NCBI GenBank assembly: GCA_022821275.1
Contig: JAJEDY010000083.1
Coordinates: 62,001-126,000, forward strand
Reading direction: 5' to 3'
From: Candidatus Latescibacterota bacterium
Lineage (GTDB): Bacteria; Latescibacterota; UBA2968
DNA length: 64,000 nucleotides
Every line of letters starts with the position of its first letter. The first letter of the stretch is position 1. Shown in pieces: positions 15,756 to 24,600 of this stretch. Position numbers and translations under genes: made by a program. Under the pieces are notes generated by a model. The model did no database searches. It was given only the letters and a program-made list of their open reading frames with translations, and was not told where the DNA came from.

Positions 15756-16557
15756 TAGGCGTAGCCCCCTGTTGCGCGAGAATGCGCTCGGCATTGGTCC
15801 AAAAAATGTGTTCGCGTTCGTCTTCGGTGAGATCTGCATCGAGAACTTTGCCCACCGAGCCAGCCATCGTGCCATCGGTACCAAAAAGCACGCGCTCAAC
15901 GCCGAGTTCTGAAACCGCGTATTCGACCTGTCCATCGTCTAAATTGCTACCCGACACATCGATATAAACATTGGGAGACGCCTGGCGCATTTCGCGCACC
16001 GTGTGTTCCCAATCGCCCCCGCCCCCGATATGGGCGTGAATGAGAATTGCATCGGGATATTTTTCACTGGCTTCGCTAAAATGAATACCGTGTGAAATGA
16101 GCGGCTGGCTCGCGCGGTGTTCGGGAACGGGATATCCGGCGTGCTGAAGAATGGGCACGCGGCGTTCGCTCGCCAGTTCGAGAATAGGGTGTAAGACGGG
16201 ATCGTCAATGCGGTACTGATTGTAGAGCTTAATACCAATCATGCCCGCATCCAGACAGCGCTCAGCTTCGTCTATGGCGTCTTGAAAATGACCGGGAATA
16301 AGAAAACACCAGCCGCGAATGCGTTTGGGATGGCGCGCCATCGCGCTCAAAATAGTATCATTGTGAGGGGGCACGTCTTCAAAGGGTGCCAGAATGCCCT
16401 GCTGGATAACGGAGGAACACCAGTATTCGGTAATGCCGAGCATGTCACCCGAAGCTACGAGGTGATCAGCCGACTGCTCCCACCCATCCATGAGCCAGAC
16501 GTGGCAGTGCATGTCAATTTTGGGGCGACGAATGCCGGATTCGATATCTAAGGTCAT
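15733..16557 (-). CDS. Amidohydrolase-2 family metal-dependent hydrolase
   Basis: A 274-residue TIM-barrel hydrolase. The metal pair is visible in IDMHCHVW (His17, His19). Later metal and catalytic positions fit PILQHAGYPVPEH, LIHAHIGGGGDWEH and VLFGTDGTMAG (the Asp of the family). Such enzymes hydrolyse or decarboxylate small cyclic or aromatic substrates in the cytoplasm. The C-terminal PTELRIGN and the stop codon come from a heptamer repeat array, so the native end may have been replaced. The next gene on the strand is a second family member, and the DegT gene lies 89 bases upstream. Confidence 0.78.
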   Translation of the reverse strand: MTLDIESGIRRPKIDMHCHVWLMDGWEQSADHLVASGDMLGITEYWCSSVIQQGILAPFEDVPPHNDTILSAMARHPKRIRGWCFLIPGHFQDAIDEAERCLDAGMIGIKLYNQYRIDDPVLHPILELASERRVPILQHAGYPVPEHRASQPLISHGIHFSEASEKYPDAILIHAHIGGGGDWEHTVREMRQASPNVYIDVSGSNLDDGQVEYAVSELGVERVLFGTDGTMAGSVGKVLDADLTEDEREHIFWTNAERILAQQGATPTELRIGN

Positions 16558-16646
16558 AGTTAATTTAGATTTACCAGTTGTTGTAGATTTATGACGGGCA
16601 ATTTACTCAGTTTCGGATGATAGGTCAAGACAACAAACAACACGAT

Positions 16647-17870
16647 CTAAAAATAGTGCGCCCAAACCTTTTTCACCCCTGCGATCGTCTGATCGATATC
16701 CTCGTCGGTATAGCGTTCATTCACGGGAAGGCGCAGGCAAGTGGCTTGCAAGGTATCGACATTGGGGCAGTCGTCGGGATTGTACACAGTATTTTGCCAG
16801 AATATCGGAATATCATCCGTTAAAGGATAGTACTTGCGTTTCTGGATAACTTCCGTACGGAGAATATTTTTTACTGCGGACATGCTCGTATTGATGGAAA
16901 TGCCCTCAGCGCGAAAAACATCGACGAGTTCATCTCGCGTTGGCGTACTACCCGTATAGCGAATGGCAAGCGGCCACCAGGAAGGATAGGCATTATCGGC
17001 AATTTTCGGAAAATCGAGATATGGCAAATCCCCGAGTTCGGCATAGTATCGCCGAACAATCTGATCGCGGCGGGCAACGAGGTGTTCGAGCTTGTGGAGC
17101 TGCGCAATGGCAACAGCGGCTTGCAAGCAGGTTGGGCGCAAATTAGTGCCAAAGAAAGGAATGGGTTGCACACCGCGTTCGAGCCTCTGACCCCGCAAAT
17201 AGGTTTTGTCGCGGAAAAGACGGGCGATTTCAGCGGTCTCATCGTCATTGGTCGTGACAAAACCGCCATCGCCAGTGGAAATTTGCTTGGATTCATTCAT
17301 GGAAAATCCCGCAGCATGTCCAATCGCACCGACGAAGTGACCGCGATAAGTCGCACCGTGTGCCTGCGCGCAATCTTCGAGAATTTTGATCCCAGTTTCC
17401 CTGCTGATATCCATAAACGCATCCATCTCACAGGGCATACCGGCCATGTGGACGGTAATAATAACTCTGGTCTTATCGGTAATTTTCTCGCGCACCTTTT
17501 GCGGATCGAGCAAGCGGGTTGACAAATCGATATCGGAAAAAATCGGAATGGCGTGCAACGCGAGTATAGCCGCAGTCGTGCCAAAATCCGTCATAGGCGT
17601 GGTAATAACTTCATCGCCTTCAGAAACTCCGAGTGCTGCAAGAGCCGTTTGCAGTGCAACCGTGCCAGAGGTCACCATAATCGCGTGTTTGACATCGAAT
17701 GCGCGGCATATTTCAGCTTCAAAATCCGCAACTTTCCCATCTGGCCCCATCAGTTTACCCGAATCGAGAACCTCGAGCAGCAATTCGCGTTCTTCATCGG
17801 TGTACTTATTCGGCTGATTGTACGGAACGGTTTTGGCCTTTGCGCCACCGTTAATGGCGAGTTCATCCAT
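16647..17870 (-). CDS. DegT/DnrJ/EryC1/StrS family PLP-dependent aminotransferase
   Basis: ATG 17870 (MDELAINGGAKAKTV) follows AGGAG nine bases upstream, so I prefer it to the longer frame; length is 407 residues. The PLP-binding lysine is Lys195 in GFSMNESKQISTGDGG, and the cofactor-anchoring Asp is in ILEDCAQAHGA. These enzymes transfer an amino group from glutamate to a keto sugar (usually nucleotide-linked), though some relatives act on free cyclitols. No nucleotide-sugar genes are adjacent, so the role may be catabolic. The start overlaps the stop of the SnoaL-like gene by eight bases. Confidence 0.85.
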   Translation of the reverse strand: MDELAINGGAKAKTVPYNQPNKYTDEERELLLEVLDSGKLMGPDGKVADFEAEICRAFDVKHAIMVTSGTVALQTALAALGVSEGDEVITTPMTDFGTTAAILALHAIPIFSDIDLSTRLLDPQKVREKITDKTRVIITVHMAGMPCEMDAFMDISRETGIKILEDCAQAHGATYRGHFVGAIGHAAGFSMNESKQISTGDGGFVTTNDDETAEIARLFRDKTYLRGQRLERGVQPIPFFGTNLRPTCLQAAVAIAQLHKLEHLVARRDQIVRRYYAELGDLPYLDFPKIADNAYPSWWPLAIRYTGSTPTRDELVDVFRAEGISINTSMSAVKNILRTEVIQKRKYYPLTDDIPIFWQNTVYNPDDCPNVDTLQATCLRLPVNERYTDEDIDQTIAGVKKVWAHYF

Positions 17871-18264
17871 CGTGCATATCTCCTGATTCAGGTACGCCGA
17901 GAGAAGCGTGAATCTGGACAAATTTCCACTGATCACCTTCTTTTTCGAGAACACCCGTCAAACGCATAGACAGTTTTTCGCGCTTGCCCTGCCATTTGAG
18001 ATTCCAGGTCTGACGTGTGTAAAACCACGCAACTGCCTCGCGCTCTTGAACATCGAGATAATCGCAGGTAATGGCGAAATCCTCTGTACTATCCACATGG
18101 TGGCGATAGTACGCTGGCATATTTTTACTACCCTCAATATATTCATCTTCATCTGTACCGATTTTGACATAATAAGGCGCGCGAGACATAAGACCGATCA
18201 ACCGCCGGGCGTCTCCCGCAGTAAGCGCGTCAAAATAGGCGTGTACAGTTTTACGTGCATCCAT
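17863..18264 (-). CDS. SnoaL-like / NTF2-fold protein
   Basis: A 133-residue protein with the alpha+beta cone pattern of SnoaL/ketosteroid-isomerase-like proteins: N-terminal helix ARKTVHAYFDALTAGDARRL, a conserved mid-part with MPAYYRHHVDSTEDFAI, and three late strands (AVAWFYTRQTWNLKW, KLSMRLTGVLEKEGDQWKF). Closest in length and flavour to the SnoaL_3 group. Functions vary (isomerase, hydrolase, or binding only), so no reaction is assigned. It is three bases after the sulfatase gene and overlaps the DegT start, showing that all three are one transcription unit. Confidence 0.75.
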   Translation of the reverse strand: MDARKTVHAYFDALTAGDARRLIGLMSRAPYYVKIGTDEDEYIEGSKNMPAYYRHHVDSTEDFAITCDYLDVQEREAVAWFYTRQTWNLKWQGKREKLSMRLTGVLEKEGDQWKFVQIHASLGVPESGDMHDG

Positions 18265-18267
18265 ATC

Positions 18268-19605
18268 TTAAAACGTGCCGGGCCAGGGATACGCATTGGA
18301 CCCCGCATTGGCATCAATCGGACCTTCGGGCAGGGTATCTTGCCATGCGAGCACCCGGTCAGCCATTTCCGCGACGCGTTCTGGCATATATTCTGCGCGA
18401 TTGTTGAGTTCCATCGGATCTCGCGGAATATTGAAGAGTTCAACGCGGCTGCGGTTGGGATTCAAAAGCAACTTCCAATCACCTTCGCGGATAGAAAGCA
18501 TGGGGCTTTTGTGCAAACAGTGCCCGGCAATATTGAACCGCCATTCCCACATAAGCGGTTTTTTTCTTATAACACTTCGACCGCGTAGCGCATCAGTCAT
18601 ATCTTCCCCATCGAGCACCAGACCATCGGTCTCGACACCTGCCAGATTGCAAAAAGTGGGCAAAAGATCAACCGCGCAAAGCGGCGTATCGTTATCGATG
18701 CGCTCGGCAGAAACGCCATTGGGCCAGCGAATGATAAAAGGCGTACGCACACCGCCTTCATAGAGACTGCGCTTGCGACCGCGGAAAGGGCCGGAAGAAC
18801 CGACACCGCTGTGCGTGGCATTGCGAATATGGATATCTTCGGGGCCATTGTCCGCGGAAAAGATCACAATGGTATTATCGCTCAAATTCAATTCGTCGAG
18901 TTTATCCATCAGCCGGCCAATATGACGGTCTGCATTGGTGACAACCGAATAATAAATCCGCAACGCGCCCTTGTGTTTATCCTCCAGGCCATTCGCCGTG
19001 AATTGCTTGTAAGGCGCCATCTGTTCTTCAGTCGGATCGAGAATCGCGTGGGTATCGTTGAGCCATGCCTGAACGAAAAAAGGCTCGTCTTTATTGCGCT
19101 CAATAAAGCCAATCGTCTCATCAATAATCACCTCCGTAGAGCGGCTACGCCCCTCGCCAGTCTGCAAATCGGTAAAATTTAGCAACGGACCATTGCCCAC
19201 ATTGATTTTACTCTCGTCAATACCGTAATCATAAGGCGCGGGCGCACCCGCGCCGCTACCGAGATGCCACTTGCCAAAGTGCCCCACTGCGTACCCGCTT
19301 TGTTGCAACAGACCAGTAACTGTAACCGCATCGGGATCGAGAAAATTGGGCATCCCCCGTGCCGCGTTTTGCCCGTGCTGTGCAAAATGCCCGTGTATGC
19401 CCCAGTGTGCCGGAAAACGCCCCGTCATAACAGCGGCGCGGCTTGGGGAGCAAACCCCAGAGCAAACGTAAAATTGAGAAAAAAGAGTACCCTGTGCGGC
19501 GAGGCGGTCCAGATTTGGCGTCCTGGCATGAGGATGTCCATAACAACTCAAATCGCCCCAGCCCCAGTCATCGGCGAATACAAAAACAATATTGGGTCGG
19601 CTCAT
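18268..19605 (-). CDS. Arylsulfatase-type sulfatase
   Basis: A 445-residue type I sulfatase. The formylglycine site is Cys52 in VCSPSRAAVMTGR (C-x-P-S-R). The metal site begins with FVFADDWGWGDL, continues with HFGKWHLGSG, and closes with IVIFSADNGPE. No signal peptide is visible, which is unusual because many sulfatases of environmental bacteria are exported; it may act in the cytoplasm on imported sulfated compounds. A formylglycine-generating enzyme is needed but not encoded in this window. It is preceded by a DMT permease gene (12 bases) and followed by SnoaL, DegT and two amidohydrolases. Confidence 0.85.
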   Translation of the reverse strand: MSRPNIVFVFADDWGWGDLSCYGHPHARTPNLDRLAAQGTLFSQFYVCSGVCSPSRAAVMTGRFPAHWGIHGHFAQHGQNAARGMPNFLDPDAVTVTGLLQQSGYAVGHFGKWHLGSGAGAPAPYDYGIDESKINVGNGPLLNFTDLQTGEGRSRSTEVIIDETIGFIERNKDEPFFVQAWLNDTHAILDPTEEQMAPYKQFTANGLEDKHKGALRIYYSVVTNADRHIGRLMDKLDELNLSDNTIVIFSADNGPEDIHIRNATHSGVGSSGPFRGRKRSLYEGGVRTPFIIRWPNGVSAERIDNDTPLCAVDLLPTFCNLAGVETDGLVLDGEDMTDALRGRSVIRKKPLMWEWRFNIAGHCLHKSPMLSIREGDWKLLLNPNRSRVELFNIPRDPMELNNRAEYMPERVAEMADRVLAWQDTLPEGPIDANAGSNAYPWPGTF

Positions 19606-19617
19606 GGAGAATTCCTT

Positions 19618-20454
19618 TCACAAAACCAGAAGAACGGCGAGAACAGCAATCCCCACACCGGCAATAGCGGGGCGGGCAAGGCGTTCTTTCCAGTAGAAAT
19701 GGGCAAAGAGATTATCCAGCACAACGACACTACATCCCAATGTCGGAAAAAAAAGCGTGCCTGGCAACTTGCTTAATGCGGTCATAATGACGCAAAGTGC
19801 CAGAACATTGTACAAACCAATAAAAATGCCGAGTTTGACCGCAGGCCGTTGTGGTCGGTGTTTTTTGAGAATGATGACAACACTACCCATCAGTCCAGCG
19901 GTTGCTCCGATGAACGTCAAGATGTGCAGATAAACGGGATCGAGACCATTGTAGTGAACAGACCGCAAACACGTATGGCTTATGCCCTGACAGAGACAGA
20001 CCGCGATAAGCAAACCAAATGCTTTTATTCCTGTGACCTGCGCGGTTCTGCCCGGATGAGAAGTCATAAGTGCCAGAGCACTGAGCGCGAGAAGCAACCC
20101 CACAAACTGCGTTGGGGCCATGAATTCGCCCCAGAGGTAAATGCCCATCACAATGGGCACGACAATGGACATACGGAAAGCCGTAACCACAGAACCGATA
20201 GGCGCGAGGGTAAGCGCGTGATTCATCAGCAACATGGAACTGATAAAAACCGTACCAGTTCCCAACCCCGTGTAAAGGGCAAGTGCGGGAAATGTCCACG
20301 CATCGGTAACAAAAAGATAAAGGGCAAGTGCGAGAGATAGGACGAGGTAGTTTACAGAAACAACCACTGGCGCGTAACAGCCGCGTCTTTGTCCGAGCTT
20401 GAAAAGCTGGACAAAACCGAAGTCGAGGATAATAGAAAAAAAGAGCCAGTGCAT
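19618..20454 (-). CDS. DMT superfamily (EamA-type) transporter
   Basis: A 278-residue membrane protein with about ten hydrophobic helices in two similar halves, the EamA pattern. The first half includes VFISSMLLMNHALTLAPIGS and GIYLWGEFMAPTQFVGLLL (the family-typical helix with Gly and Glu). The second half ends in FFPTLGCSVVVLDNLFAHFY and VGIAVLAVLLVL. Such proteins export or import small metabolites, but the substrate is unknown here. Its gene lies 12 bases upstream of the sulfatase gene and probably moves a substrate or product of this cluster. Confidence 0.8.
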   Translation of the reverse strand: MHWLFFSIILDFGFVQLFKLGQRRGCYAPVVVSVNYLVLSLALALYLFVTDAWTFPALALYTGLGTGTVFISSMLLMNHALTLAPIGSVVTAFRMSIVVPIVMGIYLWGEFMAPTQFVGLLLALSALALMTSHPGRTAQVTGIKAFGLLIAVCLCQGISHTCLRSVHYNGLDPVYLHILTFIGATAGLMGSVVIILKKHRPQRPAVKLGIFIGLYNVLALCVIMTALSKLPGTLFFPTLGCSVVVLDNLFAHFYWKERLARPAIAGVGIAVLAVLLVL

Positions 20455-20502
20455 AAAAATAGTTATCGCCTATATGGAATCTGCCAAAATACCCAGGAAT
20501 AC

Positions 20503-22431
20503 TTAGGCTGGGATAGTCGGCAGAAGCACACCCGACGGGCGCTGCTTGTCCATATATACCGTGTTGCGTGCGGATACCGTGTGTGTATGCCTTCCCATCG
20601 GTTCGCCCGTATTGGGATTCAAGTCCAGGCGGGGGAAATTGCTACTGGATATATCGATCCTGATCCGATGCCCCGCCTGAAACAAATTACTGGTTGGGGG
20701 CAGAGGAATCTGAACCCGATAGACTGCACCGGGTTCCATGAGTTCTTCCTGTTCCCAGCTATTTCGATACCGCGTGCGAATCACGGAATCCACGAGGTTC
20801 ATTGCATATCCGTCCGGATAGTCATCGTTGGCCGGCGCAAGGTCAATGAGCTTCGCGGTAAAATCGGTATCGGGAGCCGAGGAAGAAATCCACAATGTGA
20901 CAATGGCGGATCCGGTTACTTCCAGATCCTCCTCCAGAGGAGACGTCTGAAAGACCAGCACATCTGGTCGATCCGCCAAAAGCTGGTAAGGGGGATGTGC
21001 GCCAAATACGTCGGCAGACTCCTTTTGATGGGTAGGCCCGGGAATGACGATGTTGCGCAATCGCGTAACCGGCGAGAGAAACCGACTCCACATCTGGTCC
21101 AGGTCTCCATCATCCTCTGGAAGCTCCATGATGCCACACAGACTGCCTCCAATCGTGGGTACCGGATTGGCGGGATCGTAGGTGAAGGACAGAGGAGGGC
21201 TTTCCTCATCCGGCTCATCTGTACTCAGCAGGCCTTGCGAATGAAAGTGGTACTGGATGGTACGGGTACGGGCCAATGGCCACTCCCGCTCACGACGCCA
21301 TCTTCCTCCGTGGTGGTATTTTCCCTCGTCTGTTTTGCGACCTGTTCCCCCGCCCATCACAAATATACTCACAGGTGGGTCGTCTTCCTTTCCCGAAGAT
21401 TTGTCTCTTAGCCACGCGTCAAAAAACCGGCGTTGCTCTTCGAAGTAGCGGCTTACACCCCAAACGCTGTCAGATCCAAAATCTACATCTCCCGTGAAAG
21501 AAGAATCCCCTCTCATCCCCACGTGATTCCAGGGACCCATCACCAGTCGTTGCGGCGTAGCGTTTTGTTCGGCCATTGCGGCAAAATAGCCCGTGACGGC
21601 TACAGCGTACGGGTCGTACCAGCCGCTTGAATAGGTGCCAGGAATGTCTGCGTGACGTTCGAAATTCCGCTCAAAATCGTTGTATTCCCGCTTCCAGAAA
21701 CTATCGTACTCTCCCCGATGACAGTAGTCAAAAAGCGTTTTTTCGAGATTGGGAACTGTGGATAGAGCAGTTTGACCGGGCTGAAACGGCATCGAAACGA
21801 GAAGCTCGCGAATCCCGCGTAGATCGTTCCAGACAGCGTCCTGCGCTTCAGGGTCATTCTGGATTTCCTGTGCGTCCTGAGCATGGAGGTAAAGCGCCCA
21901 GAACATGTGCATCTGCATGGCCCCGCCTTCTCGAGCCTGATGGTGATAGCTGTTAATGGGTGTTACGTCTGGCCAGATGGCGGTGAGATGCGGCGGACGG
22001 TGAAACGCCATTCGGGTCTGCACCAGAGCCGCGAAAGAACTGCCAACAGCCCCCACGCGTTTGTTTGACCAGGGCTGGGCAGCGATCCATTCTACCGTGT
22101 CATAGCCGTCCAGGCCGTCGTTGATATTGGCAACATGGAAGTACTGCCCCAAACCTTCAGAACGGTATCGGCCTCGCAGGTCCTGGAGCACGGTCACATA
22201 CCCGTGTGGCGTAAAAAAATCTCCTATTTCCGCATAGCGTGCATCGGATTTGTCATACGGGGTGCGACACAGAATTGTGGGAAAGGGACCCGGCAGTGGA
22301 TCACCATCGCGTGCCGGACGGTAAATGTCTGTGGCCAGACGAGTACCATCCCGCATGGGGACCATGACGTTTTTCGACAGGACAGTTCCGTATTCAGTTT
22401 CAGTATAAGGCACCCTTTGCTCCTCTGCCAT
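20503..22431 (-). CDS. CocE/NonD family acyl hydrolase (S15 peptidase type)
   Basis: A 642-residue serine hydrolase. The N-terminal part is the family opener, VMVPMRDGTRLATDIYRPA, followed by ILCRTPYDK. The nucleophile segment is VGSSFAALVQTRMAFHRPPH, with GSSFAA in place of the more usual G-x-S-Y-x-G; Ser at this site is kept. The base lies in GPWNHVG. The C-terminal half (about residues 390-640) is the beta-sandwich PepX_C domain, ending RNTVYMDKQRPSGVLLP. Family members hydrolyse esters or X-Pro amide bonds. No signal peptide is seen. It lies directly downstream of the hydantoinase genes on the same strand. Confidence 0.8.
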   Translation of the reverse strand: MAEEQRVPYTETEYGTVLSKNVMVPMRDGTRLATDIYRPARDGDPLPGPFPTILCRTPYDKSDARYAEIGDFFTPHGYVTVLQDLRGRYRSEGLGQYFHVANINDGLDGYDTVEWIAAQPWSNKRVGAVGSSFAALVQTRMAFHRPPHLTAIWPDVTPINSYHHQAREGGAMQMHMFWALYLHAQDAQEIQNDPEAQDAVWNDLRGIRELLVSMPFQPGQTALSTVPNLEKTLFDYCHRGEYDSFWKREYNDFERNFERHADIPGTYSSGWYDPYAVAVTGYFAAMAEQNATPQRLVMGPWNHVGMRGDSSFTGDVDFGSDSVWGVSRYFEEQRRFFDAWLRDKSSGKEDDPPVSIFVMGGGTGRKTDEGKYHHGGRWRREREWPLARTRTIQYHFHSQGLLSTDEPDEESPPLSFTYDPANPVPTIGGSLCGIMELPEDDGDLDQMWSRFLSPVTRLRNIVIPGPTHQKESADVFGAHPPYQLLADRPDVLVFQTSPLEEDLEVTGSAIVTLWISSSAPDTDFTAKLIDLAPANDDYPDGYAMNLVDSVIRTRYRNSWEQEELMEPGAVYRVQIPLPPTSNLFQAGHRIRIDISSSNFPRLDLNPNTGEPMGRHTHTVSARNTVYMDKQRPSGVLLPTIPA

Positions 22432-22482
22432 ATCAGTGTATTCCAGAATTCTCGCTCTACGCCGTGCCCGGAGGCGTCCGGG

Positions 22483-24570
22483 TCATTCCCCGGTCAAAAT
22501 CAGGTTCCCGTACGTATCTACGGTCCCTCGGTACCCGGGGTGGATAACGGTCGTGGAATCGATTTCTTCAACGATCGCAGGGCCATTCACGATGTTCCCC
22601 GCGGCGAGGGTATAGCGATCGTAAATCGGACAATCTACAAATCCATTGCGTTCGAAAAAGTAAACGGGGCGGCTGGTTTTGAGAGCCGGAGTGCCCGAAT
22701 TTGAATCGAGGCTGCGGAGTCGGGGTTTTGCGATTCGGCCGATTGCTGAAAGGCGGAGATTGACAAATTCCGCAGGTTCTTCAGGGGCGCTGTATCCGTA
22801 GGTCCGGTCGTGTTCTCGATGAAAGCGGACCAGCAAGGCTTCAATCCCGGCTGGTGTGAATTCAGTACCGGAATGCGGCACGGTCAGTTCATAGCTTTGG
22901 CCTACATAGCGCATATCTACCTGGCGGAGGAAGTCCTTATCCTTGTCCTGCACGCCTTCTTCCTCCAGTATCGCCCACCCCTGTTTTTCCATATTGCTGA
23001 ACGCTGTCGCCACCTCTTTGAGATCCAGCTTATCTACCTGACATATGAATGTTGTCGAGTAGTCGTGCTTGAGATCTGTCACGAGCAAGCCCATCGCCGA
23101 AGTGGTTCCCGGACTCATCGGAATCAGGGTGGTCGGAATCTCCATTTCTGCCGCCAGGCGGCAGGCATGTACTGGACCGGCCCCGCCGAAGGCCACCAAC
23201 ACGAATTCTCTCGGATCGTATCCCCGCTGAACAGAAACCAGCCGGAGGGCGTTGACCATGGCCGCGTTGGCGATTTCCACAATTCCGTGGGCGGCTTCTA
23301 CGGGATCCAGTCCCAGGGGGTCGGCGCATTTTTGCTGAATCGCCTTTCGAGCGGCTTCCGCGTCCAGTGCGATATCACCGCCCAAAAAGTAATCCGGGTT
23401 GAGGCGCCCCAGCATCAGGTTGGCATCGGTGATCGTGGGTTCTTCGCCGCCCTTTCCGTAGCATACCGGACCGGGATCGGCTCCCGCGCTATGTGGCCCC
23501 ACCCGCAACACACCACCCGGATCTATCCAGGCGATCGACCCCCCGCCTGCGCCGATTTCCACCAGATCGATGACGGGCGTGCGGATGGGATATCCCCCGC
23601 CTCTTGCCCCGCCTGCGCCCGCCTGAGCGGTAGCCCCGACCTCGTAATCCTTGGTCACCTGAGGCCGACCGTCCTGTACGAGGCCCGCTTTGGCCGTTGT
23701 CCCGCCCATGTCAAAAGAGATCACGTTGGGATGACCCAGTGTATCGCCCAGATAGGTCGCTGCGATCACTCCGGCCGCGGGACCTGATTCGACGAGAAAA
23801 ACCGGTTTTTTAGCTGCCGCGCCAAAGGTCAAAACTCCTCCGCTGCTTTGCATCACCAAAAGTTGCGCTGTTAATCCTTCTTCTCGCAACCGAGCCTGGA
23901 TGTTTTCCAAATAGCGCGCAGCAACAGGCCGGATACAGGCGTTGATGACGGTGGTGCTGGCCCGGAAATACTCCCGGAATTCCGGTGATACTTCCGAAGA
24001 CAGCGACACCATCGCTTCGGGAAAGTCCCTCCTCAGGATCTCTCCAACTCGCTGCTCGTGAACGGGATTGGTGTAGGCGTGAAGTAGGCAGACCGCGATC
24101 GATTCCACACCCTCCCGGCGCAGTTGGCTCGCCGCGGCGGAGACGGCTTTTTCATTGAGAGACTCGAGAATATTTCCCCTCGCATCCAGACGCTCCGGCA
24201 CACCGAAGCAGAGGTAGCGCGGTACCAGCGGCCGGGGCTTTTCAAACTGCAGGTCGTAAAGCGACGGACGGATCTGGCGCGCGATTTCAAGCAGATCGCG
24301 GAAGCCACCGGTAGTGATAAAACCCGTCCGAGCGGTTTTGCCTTCGATGATTGCATTGGTGACCACTGTGGTTCCGTGTACGATATAGCCCACTTCGATC
24401 GGTTCAATTTCTGCTTTGTCCAGGATTCGACGGGTGGCTTCCATAAATCCGAGGGAAGGGTCGCGCGGTGTGGACGACACCTTACCGACATGGACGTCTC
24501 CAGTTTCCTCATCAATGAGCGTTGCATCTGTGAATGTTCCGCCAGTGTCAATGCCCAGCCGGTACGCCAT
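22483..24570 (-). CDS. hyuA: Hydantoinase/oxoprolinase subunit A
   Basis: A 695-residue cytoplasmic protein at the family's usual length. The start MAYRLGIDTGGTFTDATL is the nucleotide-binding hallmark, and GGTTAKAGL and IGAGGGSIAWID follow at the expected places (about residues 275 and 340). The ATP-grasping ASKHA fold cleaves an amide ring with ATP in hydantoinases, 5-oxoprolinases and acetone carboxylases. GGAGGA precedes the ATG. The B subunit gene ends 30 bases upstream, so the complex is encoded in B-to-A order. Together with the M81 gene upstream this forms a three-gene block for breakdown of cyclic amides. Confidence 0.9.
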   Translation of the reverse strand: MAYRLGIDTGGTFTDATLIDEETGDVHVGKVSSTPRDPSLGFMEATRRILDKAEIEPIEVGYIVHGTTVVTNAIIEGKTARTGFITTGGFRDLLEIARQIRPSLYDLQFEKPRPLVPRYLCFGVPERLDARGNILESLNEKAVSAAASQLRREGVESIAVCLLHAYTNPVHEQRVGEILRRDFPEAMVSLSSEVSPEFREYFRASTTVINACIRPVAARYLENIQARLREEGLTAQLLVMQSSGGVLTFGAAAKKPVFLVESGPAAGVIAATYLGDTLGHPNVISFDMGGTTAKAGLVQDGRPQVTKDYEVGATAQAGAGGARGGGYPIRTPVIDLVEIGAGGGSIAWIDPGGVLRVGPHSAGADPGPVCYGKGGEEPTITDANLMLGRLNPDYFLGGDIALDAEAARKAIQQKCADPLGLDPVEAAHGIVEIANAAMVNALRLVSVQRGYDPREFVLVAFGGAGPVHACRLAAEMEIPTTLIPMSPGTTSAMGLLVTDLKHDYSTTFICQVDKLDLKEVATAFSNMEKQGWAILEEEGVQDKDKDFLRQVDMRYVGQSYELTVPHSGTEFTPAGIEALLVRFHREHDRTYGYSAPEEPAEFVNLRLSAIGRIAKPRLRSLDSNSGTPALKTSRPVYFFERNGFVDCPIYDRYTLAAGNIVNGPAIVEEIDSTTVIHPGYRGTVDTYGNLILTGE

Positions 24571-24600
24571 GTTTATCTTCCTCCAGAACCGAGTGGATGA

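Noticed and set aside
20389-21411. 340-codon open frame on the + strand
   Set aside because: Antisense to the CocE-type hydrolase and overlapping the DMT permease start; no family features.
22810-23787. 325-codon open frame on the + strand
   Set aside because: It lies wholly antisense to hyuA, whose family match is unmistakable. The translation is rich in His, Arg and Cys and shows no domain pattern.
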